Shown piece by piece: positions 1-6,789 of a stretch of 36,212 bases of DNA. Position 1 is the first letter of the stretch; the number at the start of each line of letters is the position of its first letter. The stretch comes from JABIBT01 sp964481835 (GTDB lineage Archaea; Nanobdellota; Nanobdellia; SCGC-AAA011-G17; PNOQ01). Both the position numbers and the translations under genes were made by a program. The stretch is from assembly GCA_964481835.1 (NCBI GenBank), contig CAYZTT010000006.1, positions 1-36,212 on the forward strand, given 5' to 3'. The notes beneath the pieces were generated by a model. It did not search any database and was not told where the DNA came from. It was given only the letters and a program-made list of their open reading frames with translations.

Positions 1-322
1 TACCCAAGGCCTCACACTCAGAAAATTCCTCTGCCTTCAATTTCAAAAATATAGAATTGGCAGAAACATCTCCAATAGCTAACAACAACCAGACTACAAA
101 GAATATCTTTATCAATTTCTTTTTAGGATCTCTAGCTTTCAAAACAGTAGTATCCACAATCACCACAAGAAGGAAGAATATCAGCGGAACAAAGGTAGAC
201 AACGTAATAATCAACTCTTTATTCAAAAAAGTAAATAGAACCTTAACATACGTAATTAAAAATCCCCAAACTAAACACAACACAAAAAAGATAAGCAACT
301 TCAAAAAAAATGATTTCTTCAT
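1..322 (-). CDS. Membrane protein of unknown function, C-terminus cut by window edge
   Basis: Reading the minus strand from the ATG at 322 gives about 107 open codons with no stop before base 1, so the gene continues off the left edge. The start MKKSFFLKLLIFF is followed by a hydrophobic first segment (residues about 5-23), a second (about 38-57, rich in I, F, L, V) and a third (about 72-88), separated by short basic stretches such as KARDPKKK. That profile indicates a multi-pass membrane protein. A TATA-like TTTTAAATA (about 340-354) lies roughly 25 bases upstream of the ATG, fitting a leaderless transcript. I do not recognise a family. An open frame on the plus strand over the same bases is a shadow. 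Confidence 0.7.
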   Translation of the reverse strand, partial: MKKSFFLKLLIFFVLCLVWGFLITYVKVLFTFLNKELIITLSTFVPLIFFLLVVIVDTTVLKARDPKKKLIKIFFVVWLLLAIGDVSANSIFLKLKAEEFSECEALG

Positions 323-403
323 AACAATCTTAGGAATTACTAATATTTAAAATTAATGAAGAAAAGAAATAAAAATAAAATAGAATTGTGTATCAAATAA
401 GCC

Positions 404-598
404 TTACTCGTCTTTTTGAACGTTTGTAGCTTTGGGTCCTCTATCGCCTTCTTCAACATCAAATGTAACAGCATCTCCTTCTTGCAATCTTACACCTTCA
501 GCCAAACCTGTTTGATGTACAAAGTACTCTGTACCATCTTCACCAGCAACAAATCCAAAACCTTTTTGATCATTAAAAAACTTAACGGTTCCTTTCAT
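404..598 (-). CDS. cspA: Cold-shock domain protein (CspA family)
   Basis: This 64-residue protein is a complete single cold-shock domain, the usual CspA size (65-70). It opens MKGTVKFFN and carries RNP1 as KGFGFV (residues 12-17) and RNP2 as YFVHQT (about 25-30). The family forms an OB-fold beta barrel that binds single-stranded RNA and DNA and melts RNA secondary structure. Its ATG overlaps the stop of the upstream DEAD-box helicase by four bases (ATGA, 595-598), so the two are almost certainly translated from one mRNA. Helicase plus RNA chaperone suggests a cold-adaptation or RNA-remodelling pair. The stop is followed by an AT-rich stretch that reads as T-rich on the minus strand (about 363-385), a plausible terminator. 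Assignment is secure. Confidence 0.95.
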   Translation of the reverse strand: MKGTVKFFNDQKGFGFVAGEDGTEYFVHQTGLAEGVRLQEGDAVTFDVEEGDRGPKATNVQKDE

Positions 599-1785
599 CT
601 TCTCACCCCCCTTCTACCAAACTTACGTTTTTTGAACATGTTATTCCTCTCTCTTTCTACCTTTATAGTTTTAACTCTTTCTATATAAGGCTTCTCAACC
701 CGATCAATATTAAATTCCCTATAATCTCTCTGAACTCTACGGAAGTTATCATGGTCAAACTCACAAAGTAAGTTAACAACACTTCCTTCTTCTCCAGCTC
801 TAGCAGTTCTACCAATCCTGTGGACATAATCCTTTGGATCTGCAGGGATTTCATAGTTGTAGACGTGTGAAACGTTATCAATATGCAATCCTCTAGCCGC
901 AACATCAGTACAGACTAAAACCCCATGTTTTGCCTCATTAAAGAATTTCAAAGAGCTCATTCTCTTGTTCTGCGTATGTCCGCCATGTATTGCAAGTGCA
1001 GGGATCTTATTGGCTTTCAAGTTCTTAACAAGAAAGTCAGTTGTATGCCTTGTATTACAAAAAACAAGAGATAATCCGTTTTCATTCTTTCTTAGCAAAT
1101 GAGCTAACAAAGATAACTTAATTCCTCTTGGAATATCGTAATAAACTTGCTTCAACTTCGAAGGATCAACTTGGTTTCCAGCACGAACCTCTTTAGGACT
1201 TTTCATATATCTTTCAGATAAACTTCTAATCCTTGAATCGATTGTTGCTGAAAAGAACAAAGTTTGCCTTTCTTTTGGACATTCTCTAACGATTCTTTCA
1301 ACATCGTCAATAAATCCCATGTCAAGCATCCTATCTGCTTCATCCAAAACTAATATCTTTACTTCAGATAAATCAATAGTTCTCCTTTGCAAATGATCCA
1401 ATAACCTTCCAGGCGTTGCAACAACAACTTCTGCCCTAGTCAGTTCATGAATTTGATTATTAATAGAAACTCCTCCATAAATGGAAACAACTCTTAAGCC
1501 GCCTCCATTAGAAAAGCCTTGTATTGCACTATTTACCTGCTCGGCTAACTCTCTTGTTGGAGTCAAAACCAAAGCCTGTAAACCTTCTTTCGCTTTAACT
1601 TTTTCAATTATTCCGGCTCCAAAAGCCAGTGTCTTTCCAGAGCCTGTCTCAGACTCCCCAATAACGTCAAATCCCTTTAATATGTGCGGGATAGACTCTC
1701 CTTGTATCTTTGTAGGTTTTTCAAAACCCATTCCTTGTAGGGTACTAAACAAACTCTCGTTTAGACCTAAATCTTCGAATATCAT
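595..1785 (-). CDS. DEAD-box RNA helicase
   Basis: The 396-residue protein has the full set of DEAD-box motifs in order: Q motif region (GFEKPTKIQ, residues 20-28), motif I SETGSGKT (45-52), Ia PTREL (76-80), Ib TPGR (124-127), II DEAD (148-151), III SAT (179-181) and VI HRIGRTARAG in the second RecA domain. It is an ATP-dependent RNA unwindase of the RhlE/CsdA type, with a basic tail (KKRKFGRRG) that probably aids RNA binding. It precedes cspA with a four-base overlap. The ATG at 1785 has an AGGAG about 14 bases upstream and a long leader with possible TATA boxes near 1868-1876 or 1892-1899. The exact subfamily cannot be fixed from sequence alone. Confidence 0.95.
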   Translation of the reverse strand: MIFEDLGLNESLFSTLQGMGFEKPTKIQGESIPHILKGFDVIGESETGSGKTLAFGAGIIEKVKAKEGLQALVLTPTRELAEQVNSAIQGFSNGGGLRVVSIYGGVSINNQIHELTRAEVVVATPGRLLDHLQRRTIDLSEVKILVLDEADRMLDMGFIDDVERIVRECPKERQTLFFSATIDSRIRSLSERYMKSPKEVRAGNQVDPSKLKQVYYDIPRGIKLSLLAHLLRKNENGLSLVFCNTRHTTDFLVKNLKANKIPALAIHGGHTQNKRMSSLKFFNEAKHGVLVCTDVAARGLHIDNVSHVYNYEIPADPKDYVHRIGRTARAGEEGSVVNLLCEFDHDNFRRVQRDYREFNIDRVEKPYIERVKTIKVERERNNMFKKRKFGRRGVRR

Positions 1786-1887
1786 TTTTTTATTATTTTT
1801 CTCCTAATTTCAGCACTCTTTTAGAAAAAGCGAAATGTTGTTTACAAGTGCTTTCTCTCAATTCATACCTTATAACAAAAGCGACCC

Positions 1888-2397
1888 TCAAAGCTTTATA
1901 AATCTTTGCATTTGCTCTTTTAGAGGCCTGAAACGCCCTTCTAATGGGTTTGGGAGCTCTCCACGAATTCTAAAAGTGATCCTATAATGCAAAAAGAACA
2001 TAAATCCCCCAACTATTAAAGATACCAACCATCTAGCAAATAAGTAATTTAAACCAAGGTATTCTACCATAAAAGCCAATAACCCAATAGTCAGGAAAAT
2101 ACCCATAATTCCAAATGAAATAAAGTAAACATAACTTCTCTTTATTCCTTGTTCAGTTTCCTTAAACCCCCATTCCCGTTGCACATAATAGTTTGAAGAG
2201 TGAGCAATAATAAATGCCATTGCGGCAGCTACCAAATAAAAGATATGAAGAAATTCAACAAAAACAAACAAGAGTAGTAAATCAAGAATAACTGCAACAG
2301 TCCCAATGGCACTATAACGCAGTAATCGAGTGATATAAACGGGCCATCTTCCACCATAAGAGGTTAACCAGTTCGCCGCCCTTTTTGCTTTCCTCAT
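1888..2397 (-). CDS. GtrA-family membrane protein
   Basis: This 169-residue protein has four transmembrane helices and the GtrA-type opening RLLRYSAIGTVAVILDLLLL (about residues 23-42). GtrA proteins are thought to flip polyprenyl-linked sugars across membranes or to assist glycosyl transfer; the activity is not settled for archaeal members. It follows the WbpE-like aminotransferase gene with a 31-base gap, and the minus strand carries CTTTTTAAATAG about 26 bases before its ATG, so it may also have its own leaderless promoter. Location at the end of a sugar-nucleotide operon suggests that it handles the lipid-linked form of the sugar made there. The basic amino end (MRKAKRAANWL) favours a cytoplasmic N-terminus. 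Confidence 0.85.
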   Translation of the reverse strand: MRKAKRAANWLTSYGGRWPVYITRLLRYSAIGTVAVILDLLLLFVFVEFLHIFYLVAAAMAFIIAHSSNYYVQREWGFKETEQGIKRSYVYFISFGIMGIFLTIGLLAFMVEYLGLNYLFARWLVSLIVGGFMFFLHYRITFRIRGELPNPLEGRFRPLKEQMQRFIKL

Positions 2398-2428
2398 AGG
2401 GGGAATAGTAAGAAAGCTATTTAAAAAG

Positions 2429-3523
2429 CTAACTGAAAAATTCCTTCACACAATCGCAAACATATCTAACTTGTTCTTCGCTAATCTCCGGATACATTGG
2501 CAAGGAAACTATTTCATTAGCAACCTCCTCACTAACTGGAAAATCTCCCATTTTATATCCAAGGGAAGAATAAGCTTTCTGCATATGTAACGGAATCGGA
2601 TAATGAATTCCAACTCCAACTCCTTTCGAATTCATAAACTCCATAAACTTCTCTCTTTCCTTAACCCTAATCACATAAAGGTGGAAAACATGTTTATTCC
2701 CAACACTTTCCGCGGGAATATTAACAACACCATCTAATAAAGAGCCATATAGCTCTGCAGCCTTCCTACGCCCATCAATCCAACTATCCAAGTGGTTTAA
2801 CTTTACTCCTAAAACTGCTCCCTGAAAACCAGACATACGGGCATTGAAACCAATAAACTCATGGATAGATTTTTTAGTCTGCCCATGGTCTCTCAAAACC
2901 TTTACTTTCTCAGCAACTTCCTCATCATCTGTAACAACCGCTCCTCCTTCACCATACGCCCCAAGATTTTTCCCCGGGTAGAAAGAAAAGCAACCAATAT
3001 CAGAATAAGGCAACCTCTTCCCTTTATATTCAGAACCATGCGATTGACATGCATCCTCAATAACTTTAAGATTATGTTTCGAAGCAATCTCTAAAACTGG
3101 TTCCATATCTACTGCTTGTCCATACAAATGAACTGGCAAAATAAACTTAGTCTTATCTGTAATCTTTTCCTCAATTTTAGAAGCATCCATATTAAAAGAA
3201 ACAGGATCGATATCGACAAAAACAGGCTTAGCGCCACAATACGAGATAGCTTCCGCTGTAGCAATGAATGTATTTGGAACGGTGATTACCTCATCCCCTT
3301 CCTTAATCCCAGAAGCCAATAAAGCCAAATGTAAAGCCGAAGTTCCAGAATTTACAGCAACACAATGCCTTCTGCCACAATACGCAGCAAACTTCTCCTC
3401 AAAATTTCCAACTTTATTTCCTAGCACAAAAGCAGTATTCTCCAAGACCCAATCAATCTCCGGCCTTATCTCTGCTTCCAAATTTTTAAATTGAGTTTTC
3501 AAATCAACAAAAGGTACATTCAT
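2429..3523 (-). CDS. DegT/DnrJ/EryC1-family sugar aminotransferase (WbpE-like)
   Basis: The 364-residue PLP enzyme has the sugar-aminotransferase signature SFYPGKNLGAYGEGGAVVT with the aldimine lysine at residue 185, plus EDACQSHGS before it. In the Wbp pathway WbpE converts the 3-oxo group of UDP-GlcNAc(3-keto)A to a 3-amino group using glutamate. The two upstream genes are the matching dehydrogenase (WbpB-like) and N-acetyltransferase (WbpD-like), which makes this role much likelier than other DegT members. Its ATG at 3523 overlaps the stop of the WbpD-like gene by four bases (3520-3523). Product predicted: UDP-2-acetamido-3-amino-2,3-dideoxy-glucuronate, in the cytoplasm. Family assignment is firm; substrate is inferred from context. 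Confidence 0.92.
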   Translation of the reverse strand: MNVPFVDLKTQFKNLEAEIRPEIDWVLENTAFVLGNKVGNFEEKFAAYCGRRHCVAVNSGTSALHLALLASGIKEGDEVITVPNTFIATAEAISYCGAKPVFVDIDPVSFNMDASKIEEKITDKTKFILPVHLYGQAVDMEPVLEIASKHNLKVIEDACQSHGSEYKGKRLPYSDIGCFSFYPGKNLGAYGEGGAVVTDDEEVAEKVKVLRDHGQTKKSIHEFIGFNARMSGFQGAVLGVKLNHLDSWIDGRRKAAELYGSLLDGVVNIPAESVGNKHVFHLYVIRVKEREKFMEFMNSKGVGVGIHYPIPLHMQKAYSSLGYKMGDFPVSEEVANEIVSLPMYPEISEEQVRYVCDCVKEFFS

Positions 3524-3993
3524 TTTTTATCTAGCCTCCTTATTATTTTTGCTGGATTGCCTGCAACAACACAATAATCAGGAACACTTTCGGTAACTAC
3601 GGCTCCAGCTCCAACCATAGCAAATTTTCCAATATCGCAACCACAAAGAATGGTTGAATTGGCACCAATACTCGCACCGATTCCAACATTGGTTCTAACT
3701 AATTCCCAATCTTCCTCACTCTGCAAACTCCCATCTTCATTGACAGATCTAGGAAATTTATCATTAGTAAAGCAAACATGCGGGCCAATAAAAACTCCAT
3801 CTCCTAAACTAATTCCTTCAGGAATAAAAGCAAACGCCTGAATCTTAACGTTATCCCCAACCAGAACATCCTTTCTAATCTCAACAAAAGCACCAATCTT
3901 ACAATTCTTTCCTATTTTGCAACCATAGAGATTAACCAAATCGGGTTGGAAAACTTTAGTTCCCTCCCCTAATGAAACATCATCCTTGATCAT
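3520..3993 (-). CDS. Left-handed beta-helix N-acetyltransferase (WbpD-like)
   Basis: At 157 residues this protein is built mostly of hexapeptide repeats, seen as runs such as IGKNCKIGAFVEI, VGDNVKIQAFAFI, IGASIGANSTIL and IGKFAMVGAGAVV, which form a left-handed parallel beta helix; such enzymes act as trimers with acetyl-CoA. The end AGNPAKIIRRL is typical of the sugar O/N-acetyltransferase group. In the Wbp pathway WbpD acetylates the 3-amino group to give UDP-2,3-diacetamido-2,3-dideoxy-glucuronate. It overlaps the WbpB-like gene by 14 bases (3980-3993) and the WbpE-like gene by 4, so the three are tightly coupled. Function is assigned from fold plus operon; donor and acceptor are inferred. 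Confidence 0.9.
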   Translation of the reverse strand: MIKDDVSLGEGTKVFQPDLVNLYGCKIGKNCKIGAFVEIRKDVLVGDNVKIQAFAFIPEGISLGDGVFIGPHVCFTNDKFPRSVNEDGSLQSEEDWELVRTNVGIGASIGANSTILCGCDIGKFAMVGAGAVVTESVPDYCVVAGNPAKIIRRLDKK

Positions 3994-5002
3994 TTAAAGA
4001 GATTTCCTCCCCTCTTTTCAAAGATTCTTCAGAAAATTCTAATACCTTCACCACGTTTAGGCCAGAGAGCCCATCGCTGATGGGCTTATCTCCGCCGAGG
4101 ACGCAGTTAGCAAAGTGTTGACACATAGTTTTTAGAGGTTCAATATTTTTTACATTCGGAGAATAAACATCACCATATCTATAATCAATTCTATGTTGAT
4201 CTGGGTTTTCTATTTCTTTAGTCAAATCAACTCCCTTATCATAAATTTTAATTGGCTCTTCCTCATTCATAAGGTCATAAACTAGCATTTTTTTGCTACC
4301 AACAATAGTCAAGCTTCTTGTTTTCTTAGGCTCAACCCAACTTACGGTGGCATAAGCTCTGGCTCCGCCAGCATATTTGATATGCAAATTAGCAACTTCA
4401 GGAATATCATTTCTAATATATCCTCCTCCGTTTGCACTAACTCTCTCTGGAGTCATTCCAGAAACAAAATTAATTATCGAAATAACATGCGTGGCTAAAT
4501 CCCAAATGACATTTACATCCGGCTGTAACAAGCCCAGGTTAAGCCAGTCTGCGCGCATATAATAGATATCTCCCAAGTCCCCCTTTGAAATAATCTCCTT
4601 TATCATTCTTATGGGTTGAGAGTACTCAAAAGTATGATCTACCATTAAAATTAAATTTTTCTCACTAGCAATCTTAATCAATTCTTCTGCCTCAGAAGAA
4701 CTTGAAGTCATCGGCTTTTCAAGAAGGACATGTTTCCCATTAAGTAGGGCCTCCTTCGCGATAGGATAATGTTTGGCAACAGGCAAGGCCACAACAACCG
4801 CATCAACCAGTGGATCGTTAATAACATCCATGAAATTAGCAGTAGTTTTAACTGAAGGATATGTCTTTTTAGCAGAAACCATCTTGCTTTCATCAAGATC
4901 ACAAACATAATACAATTCAGTAGAATCAATTTGACTAAAATTCCTAATTAAATTCGGACCCCAATACCCACATCCAATAACACCTATTTTTATTTCTTTC
5001 AA
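3980..5002 (-). CDS. Gfo/Idh/MocA-family sugar-nucleotide dehydrogenase (WbpB-like)
   Basis: The 340-residue protein begins with a Rossmann motif IGVIGCGYWGPNLIRN and carries the EKP motif (LLEKPMTSSS, about residues 93-102) and a conserved WDLATHVI segment near 165-172, all typical of Gfo/Idh/MocA oxidoreductases. WbpB oxidises the 3-OH of UDP-GlcNAc uronic acid with NAD, feeding the WbpE transaminase encoded next. The start is a TTG at 5002; no ATG precedes MKEIKIGVIG, and a minus-strand TATA-like GATTTATTAATC (5025-5036) lies about 28 bases upstream, so a leaderless TTG start is predicted. First gene of the glycan operon. The family is certain and the substrate inferred from neighbours. 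Confidence 0.9.
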   Translation of the reverse strand: MKEIKIGVIGCGYWGPNLIRNFSQIDSTELYYVCDLDESKMVSAKKTYPSVKTTANFMDVINDPLVDAVVVALPVAKHYPIAKEALLNGKHVLLEKPMTSSSSEAEELIKIASEKNLILMVDHTFEYSQPIRMIKEIISKGDLGDIYYMRADWLNLGLLQPDVNVIWDLATHVISIINFVSGMTPERVSANGGGYIRNDIPEVANLHIKYAGGARAYATVSWVEPKKTRSLTIVGSKKMLVYDLMNEEEPIKIYDKGVDLTKEIENPDQHRIDYRYGDVYSPNVKNIEPLKTMCQHFANCVLGGDKPISDGLSGLNVVKVLEFSEESLKRGEEISLNDQG

Positions 5003-5108
5003 CTTATTAATGGAACCCGAATTCGATTAATAAATCTTTTGCATCATACTTCTTTAAAATTCTTCTATGTTCAGAAAACTATTTATACCAGAAAAAATAA
5101 ATTTGAAC
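5003..5108. promoter_or_regulatory. Divergent promoter region between the wbp-like operon and the membrane-protein pair
   Basis: Two TATA-like boxes face away from each other. On the minus strand GATTTATTAATC (5025-5036) is about 28 bases before the TTG start at 5002. On the plus strand CTATTTATA (5079-5087) is 25-27 bases before the ATG at 5109, which argues that translation begins at 5109 and not at the in-frame ATG at 5067 that lies upstream of this box. No Shine-Dalgarno sequence is seen for either gene. Confidence 0.55.
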
Positions 5109-5366
5109 ATGGATATGATAGGAGAATTCCTGATTGGCTTCATTGTAGGGTATTTGTTTATAATAGCTTACGAGAATTTTGATTCATTGCTAAAAGATCC
5201 CACAGTAAGATTAAAGGGGAGACACATACACCACAGCATCTATGGGTTAATTTTAATAATTGTCTTTATGTTCTATAGGATGCCCGTGCTCCTGGGGTTA
5301 GCCATAGGAATAATACTAAGACATACACAGGCAGAACACAAATTTACATTCATAAGTAAAAAATGA
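5109..5366 (+). CDS. Small membrane protein with HxHHSxYG motif, first of a tandem pair
   Basis: I do not recognise the family. From the ATG at 5109 the product is 85 residues: a hydrophobic helix at the N-terminus (about residues 3-21), the motif GRHIHHSIYG at about 37-46, another helix running on from it, and a third helix ending in IILRHTQAEHKFTFI. The upstream in-frame ATG at 5067 precedes the probable TATA box, so it is disfavoured. The stop overlaps the ATG of a second gene of the same design (ATGA, 5363-5366). Both proteins keep the HxHHSxYG motif next to a helix and a second HT histidine with a following Glu and aromatic-Phe-Ile end. The clustered histidines suggest metal binding at the membrane surface; that is inference. 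Confidence 0.7.
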   Translation: MDMIGEFLIGFIVGYLFIIAYENFDSLLKDPTVRLKGRHIHHSIYGLILIIVFMFYRMPVLLGLAIGIILRHTQAEHKFTFISKK

Positions 5367-5653
5367 AACAAGATTACAAAAAATTCATAGCATATATGCT
5401 CTTTGGGATAATGCTTGGAGGAATCTTTGGGATACTCTACCAAGGGGGATACGATATCTTAAGCGAAAAAACCAACAGTGAACCCATAGTTACTTTCAAC
5501 GGCTACCATTTCCATCATAGCATGTATGGGGCAATCTTAATCCCAATAGGATTCATAATAAGCAACCCAATCGTTATTGGAATTGGCATAGGAATAGTAA
5601 TAGAACATACAATATTGGAAGAAAAATATATCTTTATAGGAGAAAATCAATAA
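5363..5653 (+). CDS. Small membrane protein with HxHHSxYG motif, second of a tandem pair
   Basis: The 96-residue product parallels the preceding gene: a Gly-rich N-terminal helix (about residues 9-25), GYHFHHSMYG (about 47-56) leading into a helix, then a Gly/Ile-rich helix ending VIEHTILEEKYIFI. Conserved with its neighbour are HxHHSxYG, the HT dipeptide, an acidic residue three or four positions later and the final aromatic-x-Phe-Ile. Sequence identity outside these points looks low, so the duplication is old or the two are obligate heteromeric partners. Translation is coupled by the ATGA overlap. The 3' end overlaps the convergent radical SAM gene by seven bases. Function unknown; a metal-binding membrane role is only a guess from the histidines. 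Confidence 0.72.
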   Translation: MKQDYKKFIAYMLFGIMLGGIFGILYQGGYDILSEKTNSEPIVTFNGYHFHHSMYGAILIPIGFIISNPIVIGIGIGIVIEHTILEEKYIFIGENQ

Positions 5654-6705
5654 ATTCTACTCATCAGATTAATATACTCTAACAAATGGTCTCCATAATA
5701 GCTGCTATCGAAGTATGCCGCCAATAAACAGTTATCCTTACAAGATTTTAACTGCTTAGTCCTAACTCCTTTCAATTTGGAATCGAAATTCTTATCATTC
5801 AATTCAGAATAATGTATCGAAGTAGGTTCACTCATCACACAAAGCATAACATTGCCACTTGTATCAATATCAAAAAAGTTTTTCCCAGCCTTACAAATGT
5901 TCTTCTTACTGCCATCCAAAAAGCTTTCAACTCGGTCAAAATACGCATGTGGATCTATAATTCTAAACCCTTCGTCTTTCATCCTCTTAATCTTCTTCAA
6001 AAGAACCTTTAATTTTTTAATATCTTGCTTACTTGTAATCGCAACAGAATCTTTCTCACATTTCCAATTCTGATCTTTAACATTTGGAACAACATAGGGG
6101 TTTGCTACAACCGTCAAAGTAACTGCCAAATCATGTTTCTTCGCCAAATTCATGATGGGGACAACTTCATCTAAATCCTGCCTAGTAATACAAATCGCAA
6201 CAAAAGCAACAACATCATATTTATCCTGGAGATATCTCAATATTTCTAACTTCTTATCCGGATCTAAAGGGTATTTGCCATAATTTACTAATTCATTATT
6301 TGCAGGAGTCATAGTATCCAAAGACATAGAAATAACATCCAAACCAGCCCTCCCTAATTTGTCCGCCAATTTTTTATCAAGTAGTGTACCATTCGTCACC
6401 AAATAACTAACTATCTCTCGCTTTTTACATTCCTTAACAACTTGGTTAATATCTTTTCTTGTAGTTGGCTCTCCGCCCATAATCACAGTTAATCTACACC
6501 CAACTTCTTTTATCTTATCCAATCTCTTTCTTATCTCAACCATACTTGGGCCTTTGTCCATATAATCTCTAATATAACAAAATTTACAATGAATATTACA
6601 ATGCCTAGTAACCCAGATATGACTCATATAGGGTCGATTTCTAACAATCGGAACCAAAGTGCTCTTCAACAGATTTAACTTATGGCCAAAGCTAACCTTA
6701 TCCAT
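5647..6705 (-). CDS. Radical SAM protein with SPASM/twitch-like C-terminus
   Basis: The 352-residue protein has the radical SAM cysteine motif CNIHCKFC (C36, C40, C43), which holds the 4Fe-4S cluster that cleaves S-adenosylmethionine, then the GGEP motif (MGGEPTTRKD) of the SAM site. The last third contains further cysteines in the contexts NICKAGKN, MLCVMSE and SCKDNC, resembling a SPASM or twitch auxiliary-cluster region. Substrate is unknown: SPASM-type members modify peptides or small molecules. Its ATG at 6705 has TTTAAATATTT (about 6724-6735) some 25 bases upstream, predicting a leaderless mRNA. The neighbouring acyltransferase is divergent and may not be related. There is no small peptide precursor visible next to it. 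Confidence 0.85.
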   Translation of the reverse strand: MDKVSFGHKLNLLKSTLVPIVRNRPYMSHIWVTRHCNIHCKFCYIRDYMDKGPSMVEIRKRLDKIKEVGCRLTVIMGGEPTTRKDINQVVKECKKREIVSYLVTNGTLLDKKLADKLGRAGLDVISMSLDTMTPANNELVNYGKYPLDPDKKLEILRYLQDKYDVVAFVAICITRQDLDEVVPIMNLAKKHDLAVTLTVVANPYVVPNVKDQNWKCEKDSVAITSKQDIKKLKVLLKKIKRMKDEGFRIIDPHAYFDRVESFLDGSKKNICKAGKNFFDIDTSGNVMLCVMSEPTSIHYSELNDKNFDSKLKGVRTKQLKSCKDNCLLAAYFDSSYYGDHLLEYINLMSRIY

Positions 6706-6789
6706 AGCAAAAATCTGATTTTCAAATATTTAAACTTTCCCCTACTAAAAACAAAACCTATAAATACTAAAAATTTCAATTACAAATAG
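6706..6789. promoter_or_regulatory. Divergent promoter region, radical SAM gene / acyltransferase gene
   Basis: AAATATTTAAAC (6724-6735) gives a minus-strand TATA-like element about 25 bases before the ATG at 6705. CTATAAATA (6758-6766) is about 28 bases before the plus-strand ATG at 6790. Neither start has a Shine-Dalgarno match, so both mRNAs are predicted to be leaderless. Confidence 0.6.

Noticed and set aside
57..350. Plus-strand open frame of 97 codons at the left edge
   Set aside because: The minus strand here encodes a coherent multi-helix membrane protein with a TATA box; the plus-strand product is low-complexity Asn/Lys/Thr without a start signal.
5067..5108. Upstream ATG for the first HxHHSxYG gene
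   Set aside because: The best TATA box (5079-5087) lies downstream of it, so a transcript would not include this codon.
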